Positions 31,071-40,895 of a stretch of DNA of 42,510 nt are shown one piece after another. The stretch is from Gloeobacterales cyanobacterium ES-bin-313 (lineage in GTDB: Bacteria > Cyanobacteriota > Cyanobacteriia > Gloeobacterales > Gloeobacteraceae): the NCBI GenBank assembly GCA_014379585.1, contig JACMLN010000169.1, forward strand, positions 1-42,510, read 5' to 3'. Each line of letters begins with the position of its first letter. The stretch's first letter is position 1. The notes beneath the pieces are model-generated. The model was not told the origin of the DNA, did no database searches, and saw only the letters and a program-made list of their open reading frames with translations. The position numbers were made by a program, and so were the translations under genes.

Positions 31071-34000
31071 CTATGGGGTAACAGTGAACTTGGTCGGGCT
31101 TGTGTTGAAGCCATTGGGAGTGATCACAACGATTGCCCCACTCCTTGCTCCAGCAGGGACAACGGCTTGAATTTGGCTATCGGAGAGCACAGTGAAGAGG
31201 GCCGAAGTGGTGCGGAATCGCACATTAGTCGTACCAGTGAAGTTTGTGCCGTCGATAGTGACTGTAGTTCCTACAGGGCCGCTCGTCGGGCTGAAGCTCG
31301 TGATGGTTGGTGGGTTGTTAAGTACAGTCAGGCTATTTGTACTGGTGGCACTACCCGTAGGAGTATTGATAGTAATTGGGCCACTAGTCGCCCCAGTTGG
31401 CACTTGCAGATTGACTTGACTGTCTGAGACATACCCGAAGCTAGCACTGAGACCATTCACATTCACTGAGGTGACACCCGTGAAGCCTGAGCCTGTGAGT
31501 GTGACAATCGAACCGACAGCGGCACTCGCGGGACTAAAGCTGGTAATGGCTGGCGCGTTCAGGCCGTATAGTTCCGCACTGCTTTCGTAGCCGCCGATGT
31601 TGCCATTAAATCCCGCTGCTACAAGGAGTGCACCATTGGGCAATAGTGTTGCTGTATGATCGAATCTAGCTTTGTTTAAGGAGCCGGTATTGCTCCATTT
31701 ACCACTTTGCGGATCAAATAACTCAGCACTGCTGAAAGAGGAAAAAACGATATCTCTTCCTCCTGCTATGAGGACTGTGCCATTAGGTAGCAATGTTGCT
31801 GTATGTTGGCTTCTTGCCGTATTCATGGAGCCAGTGGTTGACCAAGTTCCAGTTGATGAATCGTACAGCTCGGCGCTGCTTAAAGGGAAATTACCGCTAT
31901 TTCCCCCTCCTGCGACAATAACTGCTCCACTAAGAAGCATTGTTGCTGTATGTTCAGATCGAGCTATGCTCATCGAGCCAGTGACACTCCAAGCACCAGT
32001 CTGTGGGTCGTACAGCTCTGCACTGCTAATGGTGAAGCCTCCCGCAACAAGAACTTTACCATTTTGTAGCAATGTGGCTGTGTGGAGATATCGAGCCGTT
32101 GTCAAGGAGCCAGTGGTACTCCAGGTACTTGTTGAAGGGTCGTACAACTCCGCAATGCTCAAATAGCCATTGCTGTTTTGTCCCCCCGCCACAAGAACCT
32201 TGCCATTTTTAAGCAACGTCGCTGTGTGACCGCTCCTAGGTGTTGATAGGGAGTTTACGGTGCCCCAGATGCCTGTTGCTGGATCGTACAATTCTGCACT
32301 AGTTAATGCTGCGTTGTTATTTAATCCCCCAGTCACAAGAACTTTACCACTGGACAACAATGTTGCTGTATGAAAAGACCTAGGCGTAGACATTGAGTTT
32401 GTGGTGCTCCATGTGCCTAATAACGGGTCGTACAATTCTGCACTAGTTGATGCTGTGTTGTTATTGAATCCCCCAGTCACCAGCACCTTGCCATTTTGCA
32501 GCAAAGTCGCCGTATGCTTCTGCCTTGCGGTGCCTAGGTTGCCAGTGGTTGTCCAAGTACCTGTTGTCGGTGGATCGTACAACTCTGCACTGCTGGTAGT
32601 AGTGCTGCTGCTGGTAGATCCCCCCGCGATAAGAACTTTGCCATTGGACAAAAAGGTCGCTGTGTGATTTGCCCTAGCTGTGTTCATGGAGCTAGTGAGA
32701 CTCCAAGTTCCTACTATTGGGTCGTACAATTCAGCACTGTTTAAGTAGCTGCTACTCAAGCCTAATACCCCGCCTGCCACAAGAACTTGGCCATTCGGTA
32801 ACAGCGTCGCTGTGTGATCTGTCCTAGTTACGTTTAGGAAGCCAGTGCTGCTCCAAGTGCCAGTTTGCGGGTCATATAGCTCTGCACTGCTATCACTGTT
32901 GTTATTGAGTCCCGCTGCAACGAGAACCTTACCATTGGTCAATAACGTTGCCGTATGACGCCACCTGGCCGTATTTAGAGAACCAGTGGTCACCCAAGTC
33001 CCTGACTGCGGGTCGTACAACTCAGCAGTGTTACCGTTGACGAATCCCCCTGCCACAAGAACTTGGCCATTATTCAGCAATGTCGCCGTGTGAACTGATC
33101 TAGCCGTGCTCATGGAGCCAGCGGTATTCCAAGTTCCTGTTGTCGGGTCGTACAACTCCGCACTGCTCAGATAGATGCCAACAATATTGATGTTAAATCC
33201 CCCTGTAACGAGTACCTTGCCATCGGGCAGTAGCGTCTCCGTCTGAAGTGCTCTGGCCGTGGCCATTGAGCCAGTGGTGCTCCAGGTACTTGTTGAAGGG
33301 TCGTACAACTCCGCACTGCTCAAAAAGCCATTGCTGTTTTGTCCCCCCGCGACGAGAACCTTGCCACTAGGCAGCAACGTCGCTGTGTGTTCACTTCTGG
33401 CTGTAGACATTGAGCCAGTATTGCTCCAGGTGCCAGAACTTGGGTCGTACAAGTCTGCACTGTTGCCAGATCCCCCTGCGACAAGGACTTTGCCATTGGG
33501 CAGCAATGTTGCTGTGTGGTCTTGCCTAGCTGCTGTCATTGAGCCAGTAGTCGTCCAAGAAGGGTCAACGACCAGCGGATAGCGCAATCCTTGAGTCTTG
33601 ACCACCAAGCGTAAATGCTTGCCGCCTTCAAGAATTTGCCAATGCACTGCCGATTCACTGCGTTGACCATTGCTGTCCACCAACCAGGGCTTTTCAATGC
33701 GTAATCCCTGGCTTCGACTATCAACAAACGCAATACTGCCACCCTCAGACCGTACTTGCACGCCTTCTCCTAGCTGCACCTTGTAATCGAATACCCTTGG
33801 TGCTTTGCTGTTGCGTAAGTACAAAAATTCTTCGCTTTTGCCTCGTTGGACAACCTGAAGGCTATCGGTGTTGGGGTAGGCATTTTTATAGACAAGCGTT
33901 TTGCCCTGTTGTTCAGCTTTGACCGACTGTGCTCCAAGGGGCAGCACTTCTACTCGTACTGCTCCTTGTTCAACGATAGTGGTACCGGAGTAGCGTTGTG

Positions 34001-34352
34001 GCAAGAACAATTGCATCTTCCCTCGTGCAGCCATCGCTAGCCATGCCTGTTGCTCAAGAGGCTTCAGTCCTACTGGTGTTTGGCTAGCGGTAGAAGAAGC
34101 TACCGCAGCCAGTCCTGTGACGGTTCGCTTGTCAAAATGTCGAGTGGTGACAGTCCAGGGCACCTCTCCTTCTAGTTGTTGGTGCAGGGATGGAAATTGC
34201 TCTGCTAGCGAACAACTAAGACAATCACCTTTCACCTCTACTGAGAACTGGGTAGTAGTAAAGGCAGCAGCACTCGAAGGCATGAGGTCAATGAAGACCA
34301 ACAGCAAAATGCTCAATAGACTGAAGCAGCGACGCGAAAGGGTAGAGAACAT
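31071..34352 (-). CDS. Kelch-repeat surface protein K3 (14 Kelch units, two IPT domains)
   Basis: A 1093-residue exported protein and the largest member of the family. The signal peptide (MFSTLSRRCFSLLSILLLVF...) precedes DCLSCSLAEQFPSLHQQL with the Cys pair. The shared module ([50 protein letters not shown]) runs to about residue 267. Fourteen Kelch units ([23 protein letters not shown]) follow, then two IPT/TIG domains (APAITSFSPASAAVGSIVTL and PPTITSFSPTSGPVGTTVTI). The start is fixed by alignment with the other three paralogues; only a weak TGAG precedes it. The leader resembles that of K4. It is probably co-transcribed with the PEP-CTERM gene downstream. Confidence 0.92.
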   Translation of the reverse strand: MFSTLSRRCFSLLSILLLVFIDLMPSSAAAFTTTQFSVEVKGDCLSCSLAEQFPSLHQQLEGEVPWTVTTRHFDKRTVTGLAAVASSTASQTPVGLKPLEQQAWLAMAARGKMQLFLPQRYSGTTIVEQGAVRVEVLPLGAQSVKAEQQGKTLVYKNAYPNTDSLQVVQRGKSEEFLYLRNSKAPRVFDYKVQLGEGVQVRSEGGSIAFVDSRSQGLRIEKPWLVDSNGQRSESAVHWQILEGGKHLRLVVKTQGLRYPLVVDPSWTTTGSMTAARQDHTATLLPNGKVLVAGGSGNSADLYDPSSGTWSNTGSMSTARSEHTATLLPSGKVLVAGGQNSNGFLSSAELYDPSTSTWSTTGSMATARALQTETLLPDGKVLVTGGFNINIVGIYLSSAELYDPTTGTWNTAGSMSTARSVHTATLLNNGQVLVAGGFVNGNTAELYDPQSGTWVTTGSLNTARWRHTATLLTNGKVLVAAGLNNNSDSSAELYDPQTGTWSSTGFLNVTRTDHTATLLPNGQVLVAGGVLGLSSSYLNSAELYDPIVGTWSLTSSMNTARANHTATFLSNGKVLIAGGSTSSSTTTSSAELYDPPTTGTWTTTGNLGTARQKHTATLLQNGKVLVTGGFNNNTASTSAELYDPLLGTWSTTNSMSTPRSFHTATLLSSGKVLVTGGLNNNAALTSAELYDPATGIWGTVNSLSTPRSGHTATLLKNGKVLVAGGQNSNGYLSIAELYDPSTSTWSTTGSLTTARYLHTATLLQNGKVLVAGGFTISSAELYDPQTGAWSVTGSMSIARSEHTATMLLSGAVIVAGGGNSGNFPLSSAELYDSSTGTWSTTGSMNTARSQHTATLLPNGTVLIAGGRDIVFSSFSSAELFDPQSGKWSNTGSLNKARFDHTATLLPNGALLVAAGFNGNIGGYESSAELYGLNAPAITSFSPASAAVGSIVTLTGSGFTGVTSVNVNGLSASFGYVSDSQVNLQVPTGATSGPITINTPTGSATSTNSLTVLNNPPTITSFSPTSGPVGTTVTIDGTNFTGTTNVRFRTTSALFTVLSDSQIQAVVPAGARSGAIVVITPNGFNTSPTKFTVTP

Positions 34353-34644
34353 AGCAAAACTCAGGATAGTGAGGCACAGAAGGGCGAGAGCCGTTAGATC
34401 AGGTGTAAAGATTGAGGCGATTGGGGTAAATCGCCCTGGGAAGCTTTGGATTAGTAGCTAAGAAAAAGGAACCAGCGTTTAATCGAGCTATACAACCAGG
34501 CAGATAAGAAGAAATGTATACGATGGAGAGGCGCTTTGGGTGTCTCCTGGAGCACACCTGCGGTAAATCTTCCCTGAATCTTCTTTGTATGCCCACGTTC
34601 TGGCGCAACGATCCGTGCATTATAGGTCTTAAACCCTTGCCCTG
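34353..34644. other. Upstream region of K3 with dispersed repeat
   Basis: The first ~50 bp before K3 are homologous to the K4 leader (shared blocks around GCTCTCGCCCTTCTGTGCCT and CCTGAGTTTTGCTATG on the minus strand). A roughly 50-bp element at 34591-34643 recurs at 37383-37433. No gene is supported here. Confidence 0.45.
34591..34643. repeat. Dispersed ~50-bp repeat, copy 1
   Basis: The core GCGCAACGATCCGTGCATTA, then AGGTCTTAAACCCTTGCCC, aligns with 37383-37433 (GCGCAACGAGTCGTGCATTA, then GGGTCTGAAACCCTTGTCCC), roughly 80% identical by eye. Part of it (34594-34611) also recurs inverted at 34937-34954. Confidence 0.6.
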
Positions 34645-34954
34645 TCAGTTTTTTAGGGAAATGCCAATGGTGAAAGCGTTAGGCCGGAGATCGATATTGA
34701 CCAAGTAAGGTGTCTGGCCTGATTTGTTGATCGAAGCCATAAGCGTTGCTGCTGTTGCCCTCGACGCCCCGGTCTAGTCGCTGCCTGCTCAATGCCTTCT
34801 TGGTGGTGATGATCCGCTGTTGTGCCCCGATGTCGTCCCCGGCGCTGGAGTTGGAGCTAGGTCTGAAGGTGCCATATTGAATCAGAGAGTACTTAAAGGC
34901 TCTTGAAGAGCGGGTTTCAGCCTCTGCCCCCTGACCTCGTTGCGCCAGAACGTG
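34594..34954. repeat. Segment bounded by a perfect 18-bp inverted repeat
   Basis: CACGTTCTGGCGCAACGA at 34594-34611 recurs as its exact complement at 34937-34954, giving a 361-bp segment with terminal inverted repeats. It could be a MITE-like insertion or a scar of recombination between dispersed repeats. The interior carries the fragmentary coding trace at 34645-34990. Confidence 0.5.
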
Positions 34955-34990
34955 AGCCTGCAAGGAGAACGGACTGGCAAAGAGCAGGGT
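34645..34990 (-). pseudogene. Fragment of a possible secreted protein, frameshifted
   Basis: On the minus strand one frame reads like a signal peptide without an ATG (ACLCTLLFASPFSLQAHVLA) and continues AFKYSLIQYGTFRPSSNSSA. A neighbouring frame continues as GQTPYLVNIDLRPNAFTIGI and stops at 34645-34647. The two would join after one indel near 34730. No family is recognised and the gene lacks a proper start, so a decayed gene is the best reading. Confidence 0.3.
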
Positions 34991-35152
34991 ACAAAGGCAA
35001 GCTCGAAGCGGTTCCGTTCAGTTTTAGGGTCACTTATCCCTCTTTGGACAAACTGGGGTGGAATGTTGATTTCTTGTAGTCTGAAACAGTGTGCCCTGAA
35101 AGGCTCCGGAGTGACAGAAGAGGGGTAAATGCCTTCAAATGAGATCTCAGCC

Positions 35153-36889
35153 TCAAGGAACCGGTTGCTGTCGTGTGTTCGACGATGCTATGGGCAGCAT
35201 CTGCTGCAGACGTGTGCCCTCCATCAGCCAGATCACACGTTTCTCTGGAGTGCTGCCGTTGCGCCAGAGGATGTCTGGCCTGCGGTCGCCGTTGTAGTCG
35301 GTGGTGCCAGCGATCTGCCAGTCGGTGTCGCTCAACGTGGGTAGTTCTACTGTCGAGTGCCGAACAGTTCCGTTCATCAGCCACAGCCGGTTGCTGCCGG
35401 TGCCGTAATTGCGCCAGAGGACGTCGGCTTTGCCGTCGCCATCGAAGTCGGCGACGGCCGCGATCTCCCAGGCGAGATCGGCCACCGATGGCAGGACTGC
35501 CGTCTGACCCTGTGCCTTGCCCCCAAGTTGCAGTGTGAGTTGGCCGCTCAAGGGAGATCGCGTCAGAGTGTCAGGTCTGCCGTCTGCGTTGAAGTCGGCA
35601 GAGAAGATGCTCGATAGACCTCTACTCAGAACGAGCGAGGTATCTCCACCCACACTGTTAGCACCGTCGAGAGCGATCTGATAACTGGTACCGACTAGGG
35701 CGTCAAAGGTGACCTGACTCTCAAGAGAACCACCAGCGTTGTTGTTGGCGGCCACGACCGACAAATTGTTGAGTTCGTTGCCGGTGTAGACGGCGAGCAG
35801 CGTGTCGAAGGTACTGTTACGCGTCGAAATGGTGACCCGGCGATTGCGCGAGGGTGTCCAGGTCCACCAGACCGACCTGCCTCCGGGGTTGCCAGCATGG
35901 TTTGGCTCATTTAACTCCTTAGTTGCCCTAGAGGTGTTCACCGTCCGCGATAGCGCTGGGACAACTTGGGATGGCAGAGTGTCGCGAGCTGAAAAATTGT
36001 CGTTGGGCGCAAATGGTCCGAGGCCAAGATTGATCTCGCCAACGGAGCCGAAGAAGCCACCAACGACTATCCGGTACGTGGTACCGGCGATGGCCGTAAA
36101 GGTGACCCGACTGTTACTACCGCTATTAGAATTGTCGTTGCTTGCAACTGGGGTAAGAGCATTGACGGCATTCCCGGTATAGACCGCCAGTACCGTGTCG
36201 AAGTTGCTGCCGAAGGTGTCGATGACCACTGAACCAGTTTCCGGTGCCGTCCAGGTCCACCAGACCGTTCGCGAAGCAGGAAAACCGGCGTGGGCAGGTT
36301 CACCAACCTCCGCACTTGATCCCCGATTCGTGCCGCTGGCGCTGGCTTGCTGACCGACAAGCTCGATAGCGTTGGCGAAGTTATCGTTCGCTGGAGGCTC
36401 TAGCAGTTGCAACTGAAGAGTGAAGCTACCGGTTGAAGGAGTAGAGCTGCCGAAGTTCGCGCTGTCGACGACGATCTGATAGTTAGTACCGGCGGTAGCA
36501 GAGAAAGTAAGTTGCGTTGAGAACGAGACGCTGGCAACCGGCGTTAGGGACAACAGCTGATCGCCGGTGTACGTCGCCAGGATTGGCGAGAATGAGAAGG
36601 CGTTGAGGAGTGTAAGCTCCACCGTACCTGTAGTCGGTGCCGTCCAGCTCCACCAGACCGAAGATGTGCCGGGAGTACTTGCGTGCAACGGCTCGTCCGG
36701 CTGACGAGTCGCACCGACTGTGGTTCCTGGGACAGACAGCAGGGAGCCGCTGAACACCGTGCGCTCCTCAAAGTTGTCGTTGACAGGGCCAACCTGAGCG
36801 AGCAATTGCTCAGGTAAGACATTGGCGCTGATGAGTGCGCCCCCAATAAAAACTGCCGCAGTTACGACAAATGGTACATGAGTATTCAT
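35153..36889 (-). CDS. Secreted protein with three pre-peptidase-like domains and FG-GAP repeats
   Basis: A 578-residue exported protein. I chose the ATG at 36889 because the signal peptide starts there (MNTHVPFVVTAAVFIGGALI) and AGG lies about 9 nt upstream; the frame runs to 36931. Three tandem ~120-residue units begin NDNF and contain VWWTWTAP, FDTVLAVYTG and a late TSYQI/TYRIVV strand. Three FG-GAP/VCBS-like repeats follow near residues 455-560 (DFNADGRPDTL, DFDGDGKADVLWRN, DYNGDRRPDILWRN), each with a calcium-loop-like Asp pattern. The gene is visibly more G+C-rich than its neighbours by eye (not computed), which suggests acquisition by transfer. Likely an extracellular adhesive or binding protein. 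Confidence 0.85.
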   Translation of the reverse strand: MNTHVPFVVTAAVFIGGALISANVLPEQLLAQVGPVNDNFEERTVFSGSLLSVPGTTVGATRQPDEPLHASTPGTSSVWWSWTAPTTGTVELTLLNAFSFSPILATYTGDQLLSLTPVASVSFSTQLTFSATAGTNYQIVVDSANFGSSTPSTGSFTLQLQLLEPPANDNFANAIELVGQQASASGTNRGSSAEVGEPAHAGFPASRTVWWTWTAPETGSVVIDTFGSNFDTVLAVYTGNAVNALTPVASNDNSNSGSNSRVTFTAIAGTTYRIVVGGFFGSVGEINLGLGPFAPNDNFSARDTLPSQVVPALSRTVNTSRATKELNEPNHAGNPGGRSVWWTWTPSRNRRVTISTRNSTFDTLLAVYTGNELNNLSVVAANNNAGGSLESQVTFDALVGTSYQIALDGANSVGGDTSLVLSRGLSSIFSADFNADGRPDTLTRSPLSGQLTLQLGGKAQGQTAVLPSVADLAWEIAAVADFDGDGKADVLWRNYGTGSNRLWLMNGTVRHSTVELPTLSDTDWQIAGTTDYNGDRRPDILWRNGSTPEKRVIWLMEGTRLQQMLPIASSNTRQQPVP

Positions 36890-37787
36890 GATCTTCAACC
36901 TGATGATGGGAAGATTTCGGGTGTTGCGCAACGAAGTAATGATTGGGCTTAGAACCTTTCACTTGGAGCCCGATACTGAGCCGCGCTTGCAAAAGAATTC
37001 TACTTGCCTTTATTACTCCGCTGTGCAACGCCCTTCTAATCTAAAGAACTGATAATGGCCTTATGGATACAATCGCATTGAAGATGAAAACAGTAATCAT
37101 CAAAGATAAGAAGATGGGGGAATTTGGGAAGCAAGAGTAAGTAGAAACCTTCTTTAGAAATCACACGACAATCTTAGAATTGTATGGTTAATAATAGGGT
37201 AAGCTTTAGTTAAATCTTGATTAAATTTGAAATATAATTATCAAAATAGGATGGTGGCTGACATTTAGCGATTTATACTGACTTGATTTAATCTGGAATC
37301 ACTAGCCAAGGGCGGATTAGAACTTGTACTTAACCCTCGGATTGCTGATCAATATCCCATAAACAGTGTGCTTCAGCGGATTACCCACGAGATGCGCAAC
37401 GAGTCGTGCATTAGGGGTCTGAAACCCTTGTCCCATCTACCTTACAGCTATAAACATGGGTGACGCTTTGCGAGTCTACCGATGTCTGAGTCTCAACCCA
37501 CCCCTTTTGCTCAAAGTGCTTGACTGATCAACCAGATTTTTGAAGAAACCGCGCACGGTGCTGGAATCCTTTTTCCTACCTCCCCCAGACTTGTAACGCG
37601 GGACGGCCTGCCCGTCATCCCTGTAAGGAGAGGGGAACTTCTAGGGAGGGTAGTAGGTGGTGGATGGTTGATCGGCGGATCGTCCTACCACCAGGCGCAT
37701 TAACTGAGAGCAGCATCAAGCTTTGTCATCTCGGTGGTTGTGCCTGGTTATTTACTTCGCCCTGTTTCGTAGAAGCACTTCAATTCC
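36890..37787. other. Long intergenic region without a supported gene
   Basis: About 900 bp. 37050-37310 is strongly A+T-rich and may hold promoters for the flanking divergent genes. 37383-37433 is copy 2 of the dispersed ~50-bp repeat. 37530-37730 is G+C-richer, with only short frames. Nothing else was recognised. Confidence 0.4.
37383..37433. repeat. Dispersed ~50-bp repeat, copy 2
   Basis: It aligns with 34591-34643 in the same orientation over its whole length, ending AAACCCTTGTCCC. It stands alone in an intergenic region and is not flanked by an inverted partner. Confidence 0.6.
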
Positions 37788-38993
37788 ATGCTTGGGTACC
37801 TTGATCTTGGTGTCGCAGAAAAACTAACCATGCTCGGTAAAACGATCTCCAATTCTCGCAGTCTCTCTACTGCGCCAGTTGAGAGTCCTGGAGTTAAGCA
37901 AGTAGTATCGATTGGCCTATTGCTTAGGTGTTTAGTCATCGTCAATCTCTGTGCAGGCTGTTCATCACCTGACTATGTGAGTAAAAATATCTCAGATGGA
38001 TTACGTCAAGTAGCGGTATTTCCGTTGTCAATTCCAGTTCCCTGGCTACAAGATGGCATTCCTCTAGGTCGAATGCACTATGGATATGCTGATAAGAGTG
38101 GAAGAATTGTCATTCCCCCTCAGTATGAGGAAGGCGGAGACTTTAAAGAAGGTCTTGCTGCTGTGAAACTCAATGGGAAGTACGGTTTTATCGATCGCTC
38201 TGGAAAATTAGTGATTGCATATCAGTTCGACGATGCGAGGTGGTTCTCTGAAGGGATGGCAGGTGTACGTCTAGGAGACCAGTGGGGATTCATTGACGCT
38301 AGTGGTAAGTTAGCAATTCCACCACGCTTTTCCAGTGTTTGGAACTTCGAGGAGGGTGTTTCTAAAGTCTCAGTAGGGCTACCAGGAAAACCTCATAAAA
38401 CAGCCTTTGTGGACAAGAAAGGCAAATTCGCAATCCAGCCAAAATTTGATGTCGCTGGTAATTTGTCGGAAGGATTGATGGATGTTCAAATTGATGCAAA
38501 GTGGGGCTATAGCAATGCTAGTGGTAAGTTAGTCATACCTACAAGGTATGACGAGGCTCAGCCATTTCATGGAGGGTTAGCTGGTGTGAGAATCGGTGAC
38601 AAATGGGGAGTGATTGACCGTACAGGCAAGATGATTATTAAGCCAGTTTTCGATGAAGTTGACAGCTTCTCAGAAGGTTTGGCAAAGGTTGTGGTGGCAG
38701 ACAAGAAAATAAATGATTCAATGAAAGCAATTCGCTGTGGCAAGTGGGGATTTATCAACCGCTCGGGGAAGTATGTGATTCTTCCGCAATATGACGAAGC
38801 CGAAAACTTCAATGGCGGGAGGGCAAAAGTTTATTTTAGAGATGCAAAAGGGTTTATTTGGTACCAGGATCCCGGCTACGTGGATCACCAAGGAAAGTAC
38901 ACATCTCCCAAAGGTGATCGTACAGGTGCTAATTGGGGTTATGAGCATGATGATTGCGCTGCGTTGCCCTCACCTTCTAATGCTACTCAATAG
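37788..38993 (+). CDS. WG-repeat (KWG-type) protein, probably lipid-anchored
   Basis: A protein of up to 401 residues made of about seven WG units of the form KWGFID.SGK.VI...YD.A..F.EGLA.V, from residue ~95 onward (e.g. KYGFIDRSGKLVIAYQFDDA, QWGFIDASGKLAIPPRF). An N-terminal hydrophobic segment ends VNLCAGCSS, a near-lipobox with Ala-Gly before the Cys but Cys at -3. This suggests a lipoprotein or at least an exported protein. The ATG at 37830 is an alternative start; neither has a good SD. WG-repeat proteins are widespread and mostly without known function. It does not resemble its neighbours and is probably expressed alone. Confidence 0.82.
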   Translation: MLGYLDLGVAEKLTMLGKTISNSRSLSTAPVESPGVKQVVSIGLLLRCLVIVNLCAGCSSPDYVSKNISDGLRQVAVFPLSIPVPWLQDGIPLGRMHYGYADKSGRIVIPPQYEEGGDFKEGLAAVKLNGKYGFIDRSGKLVIAYQFDDARWFSEGMAGVRLGDQWGFIDASGKLAIPPRFSSVWNFEEGVSKVSVGLPGKPHKTAFVDKKGKFAIQPKFDVAGNLSEGLMDVQIDAKWGYSNASGKLVIPTRYDEAQPFHGGLAGVRIGDKWGVIDRTGKMIIKPVFDEVDSFSEGLAKVVVADKKINDSMKAIRCGKWGFINRSGKYVILPQYDEAENFNGGRAKVYFRDAKGFIWYQDPGYVDHQGKYTSPKGDRTGANWGYEHDDCAALPSPSNATQ

Positions 38994-39031
38994 TATTGAG
39001 CCATGTTTCTCCTTGAAGACCCATGCTCTGC

Positions 39032-39708
39032 TCAAAGGTTCTGGAGAAAGGTTTGCAGGTCAGGCGAATGGATAATCGCATCAGCCAACTGTTGAAGCTT
39101 CTCGGTACTTTCGCTAGCTTGAATCTGGGACACAACTTGGGCGCTTAGAGAGCCGAATTTGAGGGTCATGAACTGAAGAAGCATCTCGCGTTGTCCCCTG
39201 AGTTCGCCCTCTTGCCGTCCTTCTTCCATGCCTTCTTGGAAAACACGGGTATTGCGTAGACTGTCAATTTTGAGCATAGTTTCAATCTCCCGACGAGTGA
39301 GGTTAGGGAATTTGGCTACGAAAATGGTTTCGAGCATTTCCATTATCTGCGCTTTGCGTTCTGATGACAGGGGTTCTGCCTTCAGCCGAGGGAGTAAATC
39401 TCCCACTTTTAATTTGAGACTGCGTTTGGGATGGTGAGTAGAGCCAAGACCTGGAAAGCAATTGACCCTTGCTCTCCTTGGTGATCCTCCAAGTAGAATA
39501 CCTTCACTTTGCCACTGGCTTGAAATTCCTGGTAATTGATGGGGAAGCCAGGATCCATGGAGTGGCGAGCAAATAGAATAGCCGCTTGCCAATCGCCATC
39601 AAAACGCTTGCGGTGAATGTAGATAGCAATTTGAGCGAATAGTCTTCGGTAGATGGCGTTGTCTTTTTGGAACTGGCATTCTAGGAAGTAGAGGGTTATC
39701 AACAACAT
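39032..39708 (-). pseudogene. Rpn/DUF2887-type nuclease-transposase relic
   Basis: Two minus-strand frames carry consecutive parts of one cyanobacterial Rpn-type (PD-(D/E)XK, recombination-promoting nuclease) protein. The 5' frame, 39708-39409, has FLECQFQKDNAIYRRLFAQI (with the family's E-x-Q motif) and ends AFQVLALLTIP. The 3' frame, to 39032, carries RLKAEPLSSERKAQIMEMLE, then KFPNLTRREIETMLKID and the family-typical EGMEEGRQEGELRGQREMLL. A frameshift near 39430-39480 separates them. About 50 residues are missing at the N-terminus, including the first catalytic Asp region. The gene is therefore inactive. Confidence 0.78.
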
Positions 39709-39788
39709 AAAACATGCGTATCAGGAGTATCTCCAATAATTGGCCGAAGCCGCACATGCTTTTCGATATACAATAGTAAAGCTGGAGT

Positions 39789-40895
39789 ATGTCGTTGTAT
39801 GGGTCAGCTATGCCTTTTGCTGCTGGTGACGTAATTGCTGAACGCTATCAATTGCAAAGGCGCCTTGGTATAAACGGCCCTCGGGAAACCTGGCTTATCC
39901 ACGACCTGCAGCAGGGTTGTGCTTGGGTACTCAAACTCCTTTACTTTGGTGGAGACACCCAGTGGCAGGAACTCAAACTTCTAGAGCGTGAGGCCGAAAC
40001 CCTCCAGTCTCTGCACCATCCTGCCATCCCGCACCACAGCACAGCTTTCTGGAGCGAACGCTTGGAAGGACACTACTTCTGCCTGCTTCAGCAATATATT
40101 CCAGGAATTACCTTGGCCGAACAGTTGCACAGAGGGGTGCGTTACGACCCCAATGAACTGGAACGGCTGATCATCTCCATGTTGAATGTTCTTGAGTACT
40201 TACACAGCCAATCTCCGAGTGTAGTGCATCGGGATATCAAGCCCAGTAATATCCTAATAGGTGAAGATGGTGCGTTTTACTTGATCGACTTCGGAGCCGT
40301 ACAGGCCAAAGCGAGTGGTCGAGGAACAATAACTGTAGTAGGCACCTTCGGTTACATGCCCCCTGAGCAGTTTGCAGCGCAATCGCTCCCAGCATCGGAT
40401 TTATACGCACTTGGGGCTACACTGGTTCATCTAATTAGTGGGGTTGACCCCGTTGATCTCCCTCGCGAGGGTCTGCGGATGCAGTTTGCTGGGAGGATAA
40501 ATCTAGACAAAGGTTGGCAAATATGGCTTGAGCGAATGGTAGAACCAGAGTTAGAGTGGCGCTGGAGCAGTGCCTCAGAAGCATTGGATCAGTTTAAGGA
40601 ACGCGATGGGCTTCCAAGCTCTGAGGCATTTGAGCAGCTGCTGGAACTGGGAGAGACAGGCACTAGCCAATCTGTTGATATTCACCAAAAGAAATATCCA
40701 CTGTGGAAGTTAACGGCAATGGGTGGGATGTATACTTTTATGGTGCTTGCCGTGCTAATGAGTACATTTATCGTCCAGAAGATCTTGAGAATTGATAACT
40801 CGCAACTGACAGTAATTGCTGGCTTCCTAATTTCCTCGTTAATAATTGGAGTAATTGCAGAAGCCTGCAATTATCGCGGTTCCAACCGTCAATAA
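39789..40895 (+). CDS. Membrane-anchored serine/threonine protein kinase
   Basis: A 368-residue Hanks-type kinase. The catalytic Lys is K49 (WVLKLL), the catalytic loop is HRDIKPSN at 147-154 with D149, the metal-binding DFG is at 167-169 and the activation segment ends GTFGYMPPEQ at 185-194. The glycine loop is degenerate (LGINGPRETW), as in several cyanobacterial Pkn proteins, so activity is likely but not certain. Two transmembrane segments at about 308-330 and 338-360 place the kinase domain in the cytoplasm with almost no external domain. A second ATG at 39810 (MPFAAGDVIAERY) is an alternative start. It lies 190 bp upstream of K4 on the same strand. Confidence 0.9.
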   Translation: MSLYGSAMPFAAGDVIAERYQLQRRLGINGPRETWLIHDLQQGCAWVLKLLYFGGDTQWQELKLLEREAETLQSLHHPAIPHHSTAFWSERLEGHYFCLLQQYIPGITLAEQLHRGVRYDPNELERLIISMLNVLEYLHSQSPSVVHRDIKPSNILIGEDGAFYLIDFGAVQAKASGRGTITVVGTFGYMPPEQFAAQSLPASDLYALGATLVHLISGVDPVDLPREGLRMQFAGRINLDKGWQIWLERMVEPELEWRWSSASEALDQFKERDGLPSSEAFEQLLELGETGTSQSVDIHQKKYPLWKLTAMGGMYTFMVLAVLMSTFIVQKILRIDNSQLTVIAGFLISSLIIGVIAEACNYRGSNRQ

